Of a stretch of DNA of 64,000 nucleotides, positions 32,213 through 41,777 are shown piece by piece. Origin of the DNA: Gambelia wislizenii (lineage: Eukaryota > Chordata > Lepidosauria > Squamata > Crotaphytidae); assembly GCA_030847615.1 (NCBI GenBank), contig JAUMIR010000014.1, positions 17,088,501 through 17,152,500 on the forward strand. The letters are read 5' to 3'. The translations under genes were made by a program, and so were the position numbers. The notes beneath the pieces are model-generated. The model was not told the origin of the DNA, made no database searches, and saw nothing but the letters and a program-made list of their open reading frames with translations. Numbering within the stretch: the stretch's first letter is position 1; each line of letters starts with the position of its first letter.

Positions 32213-32269
32213 TGAAACATATTGAAGCAATGTAACTTAATAACAATTATTATAACAAAAGAATTTGAT

Positions 32270-32400
32270 ATGTGAATCCCGGGGCATAATCTGCAATAGT
32301 GGCTGGCGCAAATGAAGCATCACTTTTTACTGACGGGCTAAGTGATCAATAAAAAGTGATGCCTCATTCACGCCAGCGTGACACAGACGGAACTGGTAAG
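32270..32400. repeat. Hairpin repeat, family K-like
   Basis: GCATCACTTTTTA (32319-32331 region) and TAAAAAGTGATGC (32351-32363 region) are perfect inverted arms around GGGCTAAGTGATCAA, extended by CTGGCG / CGCCAG. A similar GGCTTAGCT..TCAATAAAAA core occurs at 58090-58120. Confidence 0.5.
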
Positions 32401-32825
32401 CGACAGCCGTTTCTGCTATCATTGTGTCCTAATGCAGTGATCCTCACTCTCTGTTTCTTCCCACTCCCTCCTCTCCTCACTTCGCATCCTTGCAATGCAC
32501 CTTTCCCTTATTTCTTGAACTCCACCACTCCCATGGCTTGCTCTCCCTTTGCTCCTACTCCACCACAATCCTTTGAGCTCTACTGCTCACACCATGTACT
32601 CTAACTTCCATGATGCCCGAAAGGCCAGGCTTGTCTCTCAGAGAACAATTTCCCAGAAGGGGGCTTCCAGATTTTGATCCATATCTCTGCTTTTACAGGG
32701 GCTAGAAACTTACTTTTTAAAGTTGTTTTTTTAATGAAAGCTTAGAATCTGGACCAGATGATGGTCCAAATGGAGCACTGGGTGGCATGCTTAGAAAGCA
32801 GGTAAAACCAATTGAACCAGAGATA
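32401..32825. other. No recognisable feature
   Basis: Pyrimidine-rich short ORF only. Nothing assigned. Confidence 0.35.
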
Positions 32826-33315
32826 GAATCATAGAATCATAGAACCATAGAGATGGAAGAGACCCCAAGGGCCATCCAGTCCAACCCCCTGCCATGCAGG
32901 AAATCACGATCAAAGCATCCCCGACAGATGGCCATCCAGCCTCTGTTTAAAGACCTCCAAGGAAGGAGACACCACCACACTACGAGGCACTGGATTCCAT
33001 AGAACCATAGAGGTGGAAAAGACCATAAGGGCCATCTAGTCCAACCTACTGCCATGCAGGAATACCCAATCAAATCATTCCTGACAGATGGCCATCCAGC
33101 CTTTGTTTAAAAACCTCCAAAGAAGGAGACTCCACCACACTATGAGGCAGTGGATTCCATAGAACCATAGAGGTGGAAGAGACCACAAGGGCCATCCAAT
33201 CCAACCCCATTCGGCCATGCAGAAATACACAATCAAATCATTCCTGACAGATGGCCCTCCAGCCTCTGCTTAAAAACCTCCAAAGGAGACTCCACCACAC
33301 TCCCAGGCAACCCTA
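32826..33315 (-). mobile_element. Three CR1 3' ends in tandem
   Basis: Units at about 32826-32997, 32998-33155 and 33156-33315, each from CCATAGAGRTGGAARAGACC to the internal GAGGCASTGGATTCC. Both junctions read GGATTCCATAGAACCATAGA. The third unit belongs to a slightly different type (CCAGGCAACC). Unequal crossing-over could explain the middle unit. Confidence 0.87.
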
Positions 33316-33489
33316 TCTCTGGCAGCCCTTCAAGTAGAGGACCATCTTTTATATAAGTGACCATTTGCCCATCCTGTCCACAAACAGGTTGTCTCCAACT
33401 TGTTCTGGTATCAATGCTGTACTTCTGTAGTTTGCCTGGAAGCTAGGCCCAATTCCACAACGTGAAAGAGGAAACCAATGCATTGTCTG
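33316..33489. other. No recognisable feature
   Basis: Short gap; nothing assigned. Confidence 0.3.
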
Positions 33490-33820
33490 CTAAGGAGATA
33501 GTCATGTTTAAATATTGGAAAGGATGTCATATTGAAGAGGGAACAAGCTTGTTTTCTGCTGCTTTGGAGACTAGGACACGGAGCAGTGGACTCAAACTGC
33601 AAGAAAAGAGATTCCACCTAAGCATTAGGAAGAACTTCCTGACTATTTGGAAGTGGAATACACTGCCTGGGAGTGTGGTGGAATCTCCTTCTTTGGAGGT
33701 TTTTAAACAGAGGCTGGATGGCCGTCTGTCGGAAATGCTTTGATTGTGTATTCCTGCATGGCGGGGAGTTGGACTGGATGGCCCTCGTGGTCTCTTCCAA
33801 CTCTACAATTCTATGATTCT
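33490..33820 (+). mobile_element. CR1 LINE 3' fragment (first of pair)
   Basis: Open frame IVMFKYWKGCHIEEGTSLFS to [15 protein letters not shown] (33502-33743), then 3' UTR and ACAATTCTATGATTCTATG. Lacks about 10 codons between FLTI and WKWN relative to other copies. Confidence 0.88.
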
Positions 33821-34112
33821 ATGAAGAGGGAGCAAACTTGTTTTCTGCTGCTCCAGAGACTATGACGTGGAGCAATGGTTTTAAACTACAGGAAAAGAGA
33901 TTCCACCTAAACATTAGGAAGAACTTCCTTACAGTGAGAGCTGTTCAAAGATGCAATAGACTGCCTGGGAGCGTGGTGGGGTCTCCTTCTTTGAAGGTTT
34001 TTAAACAGAGTCTGGATGGCCATCTGTCGGGGATGCTTTGATTGTGTATTCCTGCATGGCAGGGGGTTGGACTAGATGGCCCTTTTGGTCTCTTCCAACT
34101 CTATGACTCTTT
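33821..34112 (+). mobile_element. CR1 LINE 3' fragment (second of pair)
   Basis: Begins directly after the octamers at AAGAGGGAGCAAACTTG. Encodes [20 protein letters not shown] to [10 protein letters not shown], and ends CTATGACTC. Confidence 0.87.
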
Positions 34113-34935
34113 TTCAATTAGGAAAGCCCCTACTCTTAATCAGAACTAGGAGACGGTGTCTGCTTATATTTATCCTCCAGTGTGAGGGGAAGTGTGTGCC
34201 ACACCACTCCTCATGTTTAGGAAGACCATGTCTCTCACTTATAAAAATAAATTGTGAGTAAGTTGCGGTCAAAAACCTCCAGGACTCATGCACACCCGTA
34301 GCCCCAAAGAGGACATATCTAACTTGTTTTGCTAAGCTAATTCCTCAAGACTCTGTTTCCAGGGTGGGTTTAAAATAACACTGAGGTCTTATTTCTTTCC
34401 CCACCCACCTTTGAAAAAGCGCACGACTTTTGCAAAGCACGTGTGGCCAGCGATCATATATTTCAGGAGGCTTATTCTAAAATAGGAGTGGAGAAAGTGT
34501 GGTCTGTGCGCTCCATGTGGTCCCCAAGGAAATCTTTTCACAAATAGGAAGTAAATCAAAAGAAGCCGTTTCTCAAACAGGAAGGAAAACAGCAATTTCT
34601 GGTTTATTTCCTTGATGGGAAAAAAAAAACCCTCTTCTCGGCGTACAACAATATAGGTAGATTTTGAAACCTGGGGAAAGCCCACTGTGGCCACACAGGG
34701 ACTTGGTATGCATGGGTGCTTTTTAATGAAAAAACTTATATAATAGATTGACGAGAAAGACAGCGACACAATTTTGGTCATAAACCTGGGCAGCTAATCC
34801 ATAAAGTGTGTTTTTCTCATTTAATCCAGTTAAATCCACATCCTCTTGTTGGGAATTCTTGATAAAGAAATTGATGGTAAATATGGATGAATTCTTTTCT
34901 ATGTGACACCAGCTGCAAGGATGTTGTTTGCCCAA
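34113..34935. other. No recognisable feature
   Basis: About 820 bp; a 130-codon minus frame (34781-34389) has no recognisable motif and includes an A-run. Candidate unique sequence. Confidence 0.4.
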
Positions 34936-35092
34936 ACTTGGAGCTGATCTGCACAGGCCAAATACCCTGGCTTGCCCCCGTTCCAGAACCCTGCAGTCTA
35001 GATTACGCAGGGCATTTACCCTGATCTGCCTCTGGTCAGTCCTTACAATCCCCGGAGAATATGGGGCTGTTATAGGGACCATTCTAGCAATA
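34936..35092. mobile_element. Family F-like fragment
   Basis: GATCTGCACAGGCCAAATAC and GATCTGCCTCTGGTCAGTCC TTAC parallel TTATCTACACAGGTTATTTA and CTGCCTCCGGGCAGTCCTTA in family F copy 1. Only the left part is present. Confidence 0.4.
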
Positions 35093-35099
35093 TAAGAAA

Positions 35100-35665
35100 A
35101 CTAGCTGTACCCAGTGTAACATACACCATTGTATTAGATTTGAAAGGTTCACACGATTCACCTACACACTATTATTTTAGGAAAAAATATTACATTGTTT
35201 TACATGTGGGTGGTGAGTGGCTGAGGGAGTGGGAGGAGGGAGGGGCCCTTGTGAGGCTGGGGGTGTAGATGCTGATTGAGTGGCAGGGGTGGATTGTGAG
35301 GTGGAGAGGGAATTTGCATGTGGGTGGTGATTGGCTGAGGAAGGGAGAAGAGGGAGGGGCCCTTGTGAGGCTGGGGTTGTAGATGCAGACTGAGTGGCGG
35401 GGTGGATTGTGAGGTGGAGAGGGGATTTGCATGTGGGTGGTGATTGGCTGAGGGAGGGAGAGGAGGGAGGGGCCCTTGTGAGGCTGGGGGTGTAGATGCA
35501 GATGGAGTGGCAGGGGTGGATTGTGAGGTGGAGAGGGGACTTGCACGTGGGTGGTGATTGGCTGAGGGAGTGAGAGGAGGGAGGCGATTGGTTGGGTATA
35601 TTTCCTAAGTGACTAATCAGCACAGTGGGAAAGGAAACATACCCAAATGTTTTATATATGTAGAT
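35100..35665. repeat. Dispersed repeat, family P copy 2, with minisatellite core
   Basis: Left CTAGCTGTACCCAGTGTAAC ATACACCATTG, right ATTGGTTGGGTATATTTCC and TTTTATATATGTAGAT, as in copy 1. The centre is expanded into a tandem array. Confidence 0.5.
35203..35590. repeat. Minisatellite, about 114 bp, 3.4 units
   Basis: Unit starts CATGTGGGTGGTGATTGGCT at 35203, 35318, 35430 and 35544 (spacings 115, 112, 114). GA/GT-rich with few CpG. The minus-strand 248-codon frame across it (repetitive Pro/His/Ser) is a product of the array. Confidence 0.9.
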
Positions 35666-35754
35666 ACTCAGTTTAATTTGGTACCACCAGATTGGGCCCT
35701 GCGTATCTGCAGGAGCGCGTCCCAGCATGCCATTCCTTGCCGCTGCCGTCAGCT

Positions 35755-36530
35755 GCCTGACTCTCCCAGAAGCCCTTGGAAATGGACTGAAGCACTGAGG
35801 ACAGAAGAATGGGTTAAGCTGTGGACTTTGTCCAAGTTGAAAAAGTGTTGTGGATTTTAAAAGACAAACCAAATTGAAGGCTTCCTGAAAGACTGGAAAC
35901 CTTTTATGGACTTTTTGAGCCATAAGAAATCCAATGTTGTAATAATCTGTGGTTATAGTTTACTAGCAACTCTAAGTAAATTGAATTTATCTAAATCTGT
36001 AATGGTAGAATACCGGTAATATGTTTTCTATTAATTGGTTTTTCTTTTTCATTGCCATTTGTGAGGGGCGTCAGAGTTCTTTTGTGTCTTAGTGATTAGT
36101 TAGGTTGTATTTATTGCAATAGATTTGTGATTTAATAATGCGTTATAGTTCTTGTTAGGTTTAGCTATACATACAGATTGCTTATGTATAGTTCTTTTCT
36201 CTTTTTGTTTTCCTTTCCTTTCTGAATGTTGATTATACTGCTGTGAATTAGTTTGTCTGTGTCAAAATTTATAAATATTAATTTAAACAAAAAGTTAAAT
36301 ACACATCCAACACATCCTTTTCCTTTCCTTTCTGAATGTTGGCAATCCTGCTGTGAATTAGTTTGTCTGTGTCAAAAATTTATAAATATTAATTTAAATA
36401 AAAAGTTAAATCCACATCCAACACATCCTTTTCCTTTCCTTTCTGAATGTTGATTATCCTGCTGTGAATTAGTTTGTCTGTGTCCAAATTTATAAATATT
36501 AATTTAAACAAAAAGCTAAATCCACCTCCA
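35755..36530 (+). mobile_element. L1 LINE 3' end with repeated 3' UTR
   Basis: TGGACTGAAGCACTGAGGAC, ACTGGAAACCTTTTATGGAC matches the 7.4 kb copy (TTGGAAACCATTTATGGG). AT-rich 3' UTR follows and ends in a three-unit tandem array. Confidence 0.5.
36208..36530. repeat. Tandem array, about 110 bp, three units
   Basis: TCCTTTCCTTTCTGAATGTT begins units at 36211, 36321 and 36432. Each continues GTGAATTAGTTTGTCTGTGT and TATAAATATTAATTTAAA. Units differ at only a few bases, so the array is recent relative to the L1 copy. Confidence 0.9.
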
Positions 36531-36599
36531 ACAAGATCTGACAACTATTTTGAAAAGACTTTCCTCTTTGAACCAGGTGAGTGGTTCACATATTAATGG

Positions 36600-36756
36600 G
36601 CAACGAATCTGCTCCAGAGTTTAGCGTGAATTTTAAAGGAATGATCAAAGGTATGGGTGCAATTTTGGGGGTAGCACTCAGCACCATGAAGAACCCCTTT
36701 AAATTTTGGACTATAAGCCAAAGTGGATTCCCCACCCTCAAAACATGGGAGAGATA
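36600..36756. mobile_element. Small palindromic MITE, family O
   Basis: GAATCTGCTCCAGAGTTTAG on the left and CCAAAGTGGATTCCCC on the right are imperfect inverted ends, with AATTTTAAAGGAAT and CCCTTTAAATTTTGGAC inside. Confidence 0.5.
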
Positions 36757-37229
36757 TCGACTGCTTGTGGTTTACAGTCTCTCTCCCAAGTAAGCTTGAG
36801 AAATTAGAAGAGTCTCAGAGATGTCGGCTGGCATTCTCTTCGGACTTATGTCTTTGCCAGCGGCCGAAAGTGTGTGCAAAATTGAACTGAGTCACTTAGG
36901 GCTTGTCTAGATGAGGCAATATAATGTGGATTGGTGCACAGTGACACCAATTCACAGTAGCGTTCATTTGTCTGCATGGGTTTTTGGCAAGACCGTACGT
37001 AAAACTATCCCATGTTTGATGTTCAGATGGAGGCACGCCTGTGAATCAAGATGGTTACTGCAAGTGAATTACTCGCGTTTTAATTCTCAACAAGTTGCTG
37101 CCGCCAAAGTTTTTTTTTTAACAGTAAATCTACGGTGCAGAAGCGCAACCTTCCACTTAGCTAAGCTTAAAAAAACTGTTTCGTTGCCTCATCGCCATGA
37201 AAAGTGCATGATTGCTACCCTGAAAATCC

Positions 37230-37289
37230 AACATGGAGGTTACAGCCATTTCATTGCCGGCAAGATCCCCCCCCCCCCATCTGACCAAT
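37230..37289. promoter_or_regulatory. CCAACATGG core plus CCAAT box in element E3
   Basis: CCAACATGGAGG (37229-37240) followed by GACCAATCAG (CCAAT at 37285-37289). The YY1-like core is weaker than in E1 (GGAGG for GGCGG). Only the order and spacing are conserved. Confidence 0.35.
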
Positions 37290-37550
37290 CAGTTTTCCAC
37301 CTCTGCTCTTATCTGGGAATGTGCTGCGATCTGAATCTGTTGTCCCAACAAGCAGGAATGTGCATTACCCTGTCTTTAAAAAAAAAAAAAATGGCATTTT
37401 TGTCCTCCCCTTCTTCCAAATTCGGTGAATCACCACAGAATCCCATTTGGACAAAAGGTATTCTCGGATTCTATGGAGATTATCAGACAGTCCTCGAATT
37501 CTATGGAGATTATCAGTGTTCTTTTGGCACTATATTTTACAGCGTAAGTA

Positions 37551-37804
37551 CAGTAGGACGCCCATCTCCACTAGGGATTGGTTCTAGGAGAGTGTAGATA
37601 GCAAAAACCGTGGATAATAGTGAACACCATTGAAAATAATGGGACTTCCAATTTAAAATACCATAGAGTTGCCTCGGAGGACCTAGAAAAAGGCTAGAGA
37701 AGACACATTTTCTAGGAAAACTCTATGGTAGGTGTGTTGCTTTGTGTCCCATGGATAATTGAATTAGTGGATAATGAATCAATGGATATGGAGGTCCTAT
37801 TGTA
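37551..37804 (+). mobile_element. Tigger-like MITE, type C (forward)
   Basis: CAGTAGGACGCCCATCTCCA left; complement of the right end CAATAGGACCTCCATATCCA; flanked by TA. Interior GAGGACCTAGAAAAAGGC. Confidence 0.77.
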
Positions 37805-37806
37805 CC

Positions 37807-38303
37807 CTAGCATAATACCCACTTTTTTTCTTTTCTTTTTTCTTTTTGCATGTTGCTGTAATAACAAGACAAATAACAAGCTGAAATCCAGCAATACAAC
37901 TGGTCACGCTGCTTACTTCCATGTTTTTCCATGGGTGAGATTTCGGTGGTTCTCGCAAGAAGACGTGAGCACGCTTAAAAGTCCAAAAACACCTAGATTT
38001 CCAAACAAAATGAACACACAAGCACTGAAACACACTTGGAAACATGCAACATAGTTCATAAAAAGAGCGTATGGTACCTAGTTTTCCTGATCTCACCCAG
38101 AAGTGTTCTGGTAGGGACCGCCCATTGATACTAGAATCACAGGGCACATTTTTGCACAGAAGCTAAGCCGCAAAAACAACGCTATGGGAGATAAATTGGT
38201 GACTTCTGCCCGTTAATAAAAAAGAATGCCCTCTCGACAGCAGCAGAACGCCTGCAGGATGTCATGTGATACAGACGCCCTTTTGAGGTCTTGTTTCGAT
38301 GCT
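37807..38303. mobile_element. Unclassified insert between inverted MITEs (family K-like)
   Basis: About 500 bp with inverted segments: TCACGCTGCTTACTTCC ... TTCTCGCAAGAAGACGTGAG. GAAGCTAAGCCGCAAAAAC and CGTTAATAAAAAAG echo the GGCTTAGCT..AATAAAAA core at 32.3 and 58.1 kb. No ORF of interest. Confidence 0.35.
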
Positions 38304-38305
38304 AT

Positions 38306-38563
38306 ACAGTAGGACCCCCCGTATCCACTGATTCATTATCCACTGATTCAATTATGCACAGGACACAAAACAGCACACCTACCATAGAGTCTTCCTAGAA
38401 AATGTGTCCTCGCTAGCCATTTTCTAGGTCCTCCAAGGCAATTCTATGATATTTTAAACCAGAAATCCTATTATCCTCAATGGTGTATGCTATTATCCAC
38501 GGTTTTCAGTATCCATGCCCCCCCCCGAACCAATCCCCAGCGGATACGGGGGTCCTACTGTAA
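38306..38563 (-). mobile_element. Tigger-like MITE, type C (reverse)
   Basis: Same family as 37551-37804 but in the opposite orientation: the right end complement CAGTAGGACCCCCGTATCCG, then CTGGGGATTGGTTCG, corresponds to the left end of the forward copy. Confidence 0.77.
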
Positions 38564-38646
38564 CACCATATTTGCCATATCTGATAATCTCTTACAGGGA
38601 ATATTTTCACCGTTTAGATAAGCCCTTAGCCATGTCTCTATTCACC

Positions 38647-39433
38647 CAGCGCAGGGATGAGCAACTGTGGAAGGTTAGGAGTCACACTAGTCTCTTAAGA
38701 GATCTTGGAGGGCCACACTCCCCTCCACACACCATAACCGCTTCCATTAAAATAAATGAAAAAGTTTTTTTTTCGGTCCAAAATGCCCTCTAGGGGGCAT
38801 TTTTACCATGTTTGGGGGTCTTTCTGGGCCATTTTAGGCCCAAGAGAGGGCTTTTTTCAACAACAGGAAGCAAGCAAAAGTCAATTTCTGCTTAGGTTTC
38901 TCTGGGACCTAATTTGGCCTAAACACTTCCCAAAAAGTGATCGAAATGCCCCCCCTCATGTCCCCACAGGGCATCAGGGGGCAAAAAATGTTTTTGAAAA
39001 ATTTCATAAAATAATTTTTGACCTCTAGCAGGCCCGGGGGGGTGGGGCTCAAAACATAGCAGGAATGCGCTTGTATCCTCTAGAGATCATTTGGGGGCAT
39101 TTTTGAGCAAAACATAAAGTTGGCCCTCCATATCCACGGACTCTATATCCATGGATTCAACTATCCACACCTTGAAAATACTCAAAAAAATTAAAAATCC
39201 AAAAAGCAAACCTTGATTTTGCCATTTTATATCATTGTGCTATGCCATTGTACATAATGGGACTTGAGCATCCACGGATTTTGGTATCCTGGGGGGTGGG
39301 GGATGGAACCAAATCCCAGCAGATCCCAAGGACCCACTATATAATCTTTTGACCCCCTGAGGGGCCCTGGGAGCCACAAAATGGCCCCAGAGACAGCATG
39401 CAGCCCAGGGGCTGCACTTTGTTCACCCCACTG
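38647..39433. mobile_element. hAT-like element (family M), split by type B MITE
   Basis: Left end CAGCGCAGGGATGAGCAAC and complement of right end CAGTGGGGTGAACAAAGTG, then CAGCCCCTGG, are imperfect hAT-like terminal repeats; GAGGGCCACACTCC follows the left end, GGGGCCCTGGGAGCC precedes the right. About 560 bp without the insert. The interior is palindromic (CCCTCTAGGGGGCATTTTT). No transposase. Confidence 0.55.
39118..39344. mobile_element. Tigger-like MITE, type B
   Basis: AGTTGGCCCTCCATATCCAC, AACCTTGATTTTGCCATTTT, GGACCCACTATA. Inserted in family M. Confidence 0.72.
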
Positions 39434-39473
39434 TAGGGGTTGCTATGGAATTACAACGTACAGATCAACCCCA

Positions 39474-39985
39474 CATCATAGAATCATAGAATTGGAAGAG
39501 ACCACAAGGGCCATCTAGTCCAACCCTCGCCATACAGGAACACACAATCAAAGCACTCCTTCTTTGTAGGTTTTTAAGCAGAGACTGGATGGCCATCTGT
39601 CGGGGATGATTTGATTGTGTATTCCTGCATGGCAGCGGGTTGGATTGGATGGCCCTTGAGGTCTCTTCCAACGCTATGATTCTATGATTCACTCCCAACA
39701 GATGGCCATCCAGCCTCTGCATAAAAGCCTACAAAGAAGGAGACTCCACCACACTATGATACAGTGCATTCCACCTCCGAACAGCTCTTACTGTCAGGAG
39801 GTTCTTTCTAATGTTGAGGTGGAATCTCTTCTCATGCAGTTTGAACCCATTGCTCCGTGTCCTAGTCTCTGGAGCAGCAAAAAACAAGCTTGCCCCATCC
39901 TCAGTATGACATCCCTTCAAATTTTCCAACACGGCTATCATGTCCCCTATTAACCTTCTCTTCCCCAGGCTAAACATACCCAGCT
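39474..39985 (-). mobile_element. CR1 LINE 3' fragment split by another CR1
   Basis: 39474-39558 (3' end) and 39689-39985 are one minus-strand copy. They join at CAAAGCACTCC / ACTCCCAACAGATGG once the inserted plus-strand CR1 is removed. The minus strand reads FHLNIRKNLLTVRAVRRWNA and [19 protein letters not shown]. Confidence 0.87.
39559..39688 (+). mobile_element. CR1 LINE 3' end inserted in CR1
   Basis: TTCTTTGTAGGTTTTTAAGC to ACGCTATGATTCTATGATTC. A CACTCC duplication flanks it (39553-39558 and just after 39688), consistent with a short CR1 target duplication. Confidence 0.82.
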
Positions 39986-40068
39986 TCCTAGTAGGGCTCG
40001 CTATTATCCACAGTTTCACATATCCATGGTAAGTCCAGGAATATAACTCCCATGGATACCAGATCTGT
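39986..40068. mobile_element. Tigger type A MITE, partial
   Basis: CTCGCTATTATCCACAGTTT, CATATCCATGGTAAGTCCAG. Right half only. Confidence 0.55.
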
Positions 40069-40322
40069 GTGTGACCTGTGCAGGCATCTGTTGTGCAATG
40101 GAAACCATTGGAAGGACTGATGCGCCATGGCTCGAGGCACATCTTCGTAATTCATTAACGGGAGTCTTGTCTATACGAGGGGGAAATAATATGAACATGT
40201 CCGAAAAGGCAGGCATTCGCAACAATGTGATCTGCCTACACGGCAAAAACTCCCCCCTAAACTCCGCATGACCCCCTAGCCAGTTGGCCACTGCAAGCAA
40301 TTTACTTGCGATTTTAAACCTG

Positions 40323-40407
40323 ATCATAGAATCATAGAATCGTAGAATCATAGAATTGCAGAGTTAGAAGAGACCACGAGGGTCATCCAGTCCAACCCCC
40401 TGCCACC
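40323..40407 (-). mobile_element. CR1 LINE 3' end in element E4
   Basis: ATCATAGAATCATAGAATCG, then GAGTTAGAAGAGACCACGAG and CAACCCCCTGCCACC. About 85 bp with four octamer units. Confidence 0.87.
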
Positions 40408-40530
40408 AATTTAAAAAAACTTCCTGTGGTGTGCACAGGCGTTATTTCGTATTTACAATAAAAATAATTTTTTTAAAAAGGGTAAAAATCACTGTTTGAT
40501 CGACTTATCGGACCCTCGCTTAGCTGACAA

Positions 40531-40597
40531 TCCAACATGGTGGCCGCAGCCGCTTTCCCTCTTTGCTAGCCCCGCCTCCTGTGCTCATCCAGCCAAT
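40531..40597. promoter_or_regulatory. YY1-like site plus CCAAT box inside element E4
   Basis: CCAACATGGTGGCCGC (40532-40547) and AGCCAATCAG (CCAAT 40593-40597), with CCCCGCCTCC between. Spacing about 60 bp, as in E1. Confidence 0.4.
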
Positions 40598-40830
40598 CAG
40601 ATTACGCTGCCTGTTCATATGTGTGTGAATGTGACTGTACAAACAATCGCACATTCCCACGACATATGGATCTTTTCAAAAAATTCTGGACGAAGCCCCA
40701 GATACAGTGCAAACGGACTTTACAGTGGATGACAAGTATTTGTGTGGATGGCCATTTGAACGGATTGTTGTATGTTCACACACCCTTTGTATTTTATTTT
40801 ATTTTATTGCCATATAGGCAGGACCAAGGT

Positions 40831-41500
40831 TTTGCTTATTTATTTATTTATTCATTCATTTTTGCAAAGTAGCTACGGATTTGCAAAGTTGCATTTTGCG
40901 ATGGAGAATCTCAGCCATATCCCGTTACTCAGGTACAACCTTTAAGTGAGGCCGAGTTCTCTCGACCCCCTTTCCCTCTTCATTCCTGGTCCTTCCTTCC
41001 TTCCCTCCCTCCCTCCCTCCCTCCCTGACCCAATCACCCTCCCAAGAGACTCTAAGGTAACGGAGCTGTTTGAAAAGGGTTTAGATGAGTGGGTCCCCCC
41101 ACTCCTTGGCTAAAATTACCCTTCTGTTTTATCTTCTAGAGAGCAGCAAGGTCTGCTGCAAACAGATGGTTTGTGTTAAGAACTATTTGTTAGTCTAATG
41201 AAAAGAGGTGAATAAGCTTTCAAAACCTCTCCCTCTTCCCCCCACCCTGTCCAGGTTTTTTTTTTAAATAGCTGAAGGGTATTTCATTGTTGAGAGAGAG
41301 AGAGGGAACAAGGTCTCCGCCAATTGTGCCTGGCATTTCTGCTTTTGATTTTGTTCTTGGAAATCTCCCCACCCTACCCCTTCGCTGCAGGGCAAGTGGC
41401 TGATGGCATTCAGGCTGAAGGAGACACAACATTTTTGGATATATATGAGATTCAAGCTCTGTCCTGCCTAAGAAGTGTTTGTTGCTGTCCTGTGCCTTCA
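40831..41500. other. Unassigned; pyrimidine microsatellites
   Basis: (TTTA)n at about 40838-40860, TTCC/CTCC repeats at 40990-41024, and a GA run near 41292-41305. No gene recognised. Confidence 0.4.
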
Positions 41501-41686
41501 GGCTTCCCTCTCACAGGGTTTTCTTGGCAAGATTTCTTCAGATGCCTTTGCGCTCCTCTGAGGCTGAGAGTGTGGGACTTGCCCCAGGGTCATCCAGTGG
41601 ATTTCCATGGCTGAGCGGGGATTCGCACCCTGGTCTCTAGTGTCATAGCCCAACACTCAAACCACTACACCACACTGGCTCTCCTA
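41501..41686 (-). mobile_element. ACA-like tRNA SINE
   Basis: The right end has the complement of a tRNA-like promoter: ACTCAAACCACTACACCACA (A-box side) and GGGATTCGCACCCTGGTCTC (B-box side). Body GGCTGAGAGTGTGGGACTTG; left end CACAGGGTTTTCTTGGCAAG. The Bov-B-type tail is reduced. Confidence 0.78.
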
Positions 41687-41777
41687 AGTGAGGCTACAGA
41701 GTGCAAAATCTCTGGAAACCAATTGCTAGAGTAAAATGGCCTCAGCCTCAAAACTTATCCTAATTACACCACACCAC

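Larger units (their letters stand above)
36900..38632. mobile_element. Family E copy 3, split by nested MITEs
   Basis: Outer ends GGGCTTGTCTAGATGAGG (36900-36917) and complement GGGCTTATCTAAACGGTG (about 38609-38626) are matching terminal repeats. The E body is 36900-37550: CAAGATGGTTACTGCAAGTG, AAATCCAACATGGAGG, GACCAATCAG, AACAAGCAGGAATGTGCATT. The last 65 bp resume after 38565. Two inverted type C MITEs and a 500-bp block fill the gap. Confidence 0.72.
40161..40830. mobile_element. Family E copy 4, with CR1 insertion
   Basis: Left AGTCTTGTCTATACGAGG, right complement GGTCCTGCCTATATGGC. Collinear with copy 1: AAAAGGCAGGCATTC, CCCCTAGCCAGTTGGCC, AATCCAACATGGTGGCCG, AGCCAATCAGATTACGC, GACGAAGCCCC. 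A CR1 end (40323-40407) splits it. Confidence 0.72.

Noticed and set aside
33490..34112. Host protein with [13 protein letters not shown] domain
   Set aside because: It is the CR1 ORF2 C-terminus, repeated dozens of times in the window.
35177..35923. 248-codon minus frame with repeated Pro/His/Ser units
   Set aside because: Open frame created by the 114-bp minisatellite; unit length near a multiple of three explains it.
35203..36530. CRISPR-like array
   Set aside because: Direct tandem units of 110-114 bp without spacers, in a vertebrate genome.
36911..37597. 228-codon frame
   Set aside because: Lies across element E3 and a type C MITE; no recognisable domain and no match between E copies at protein level.
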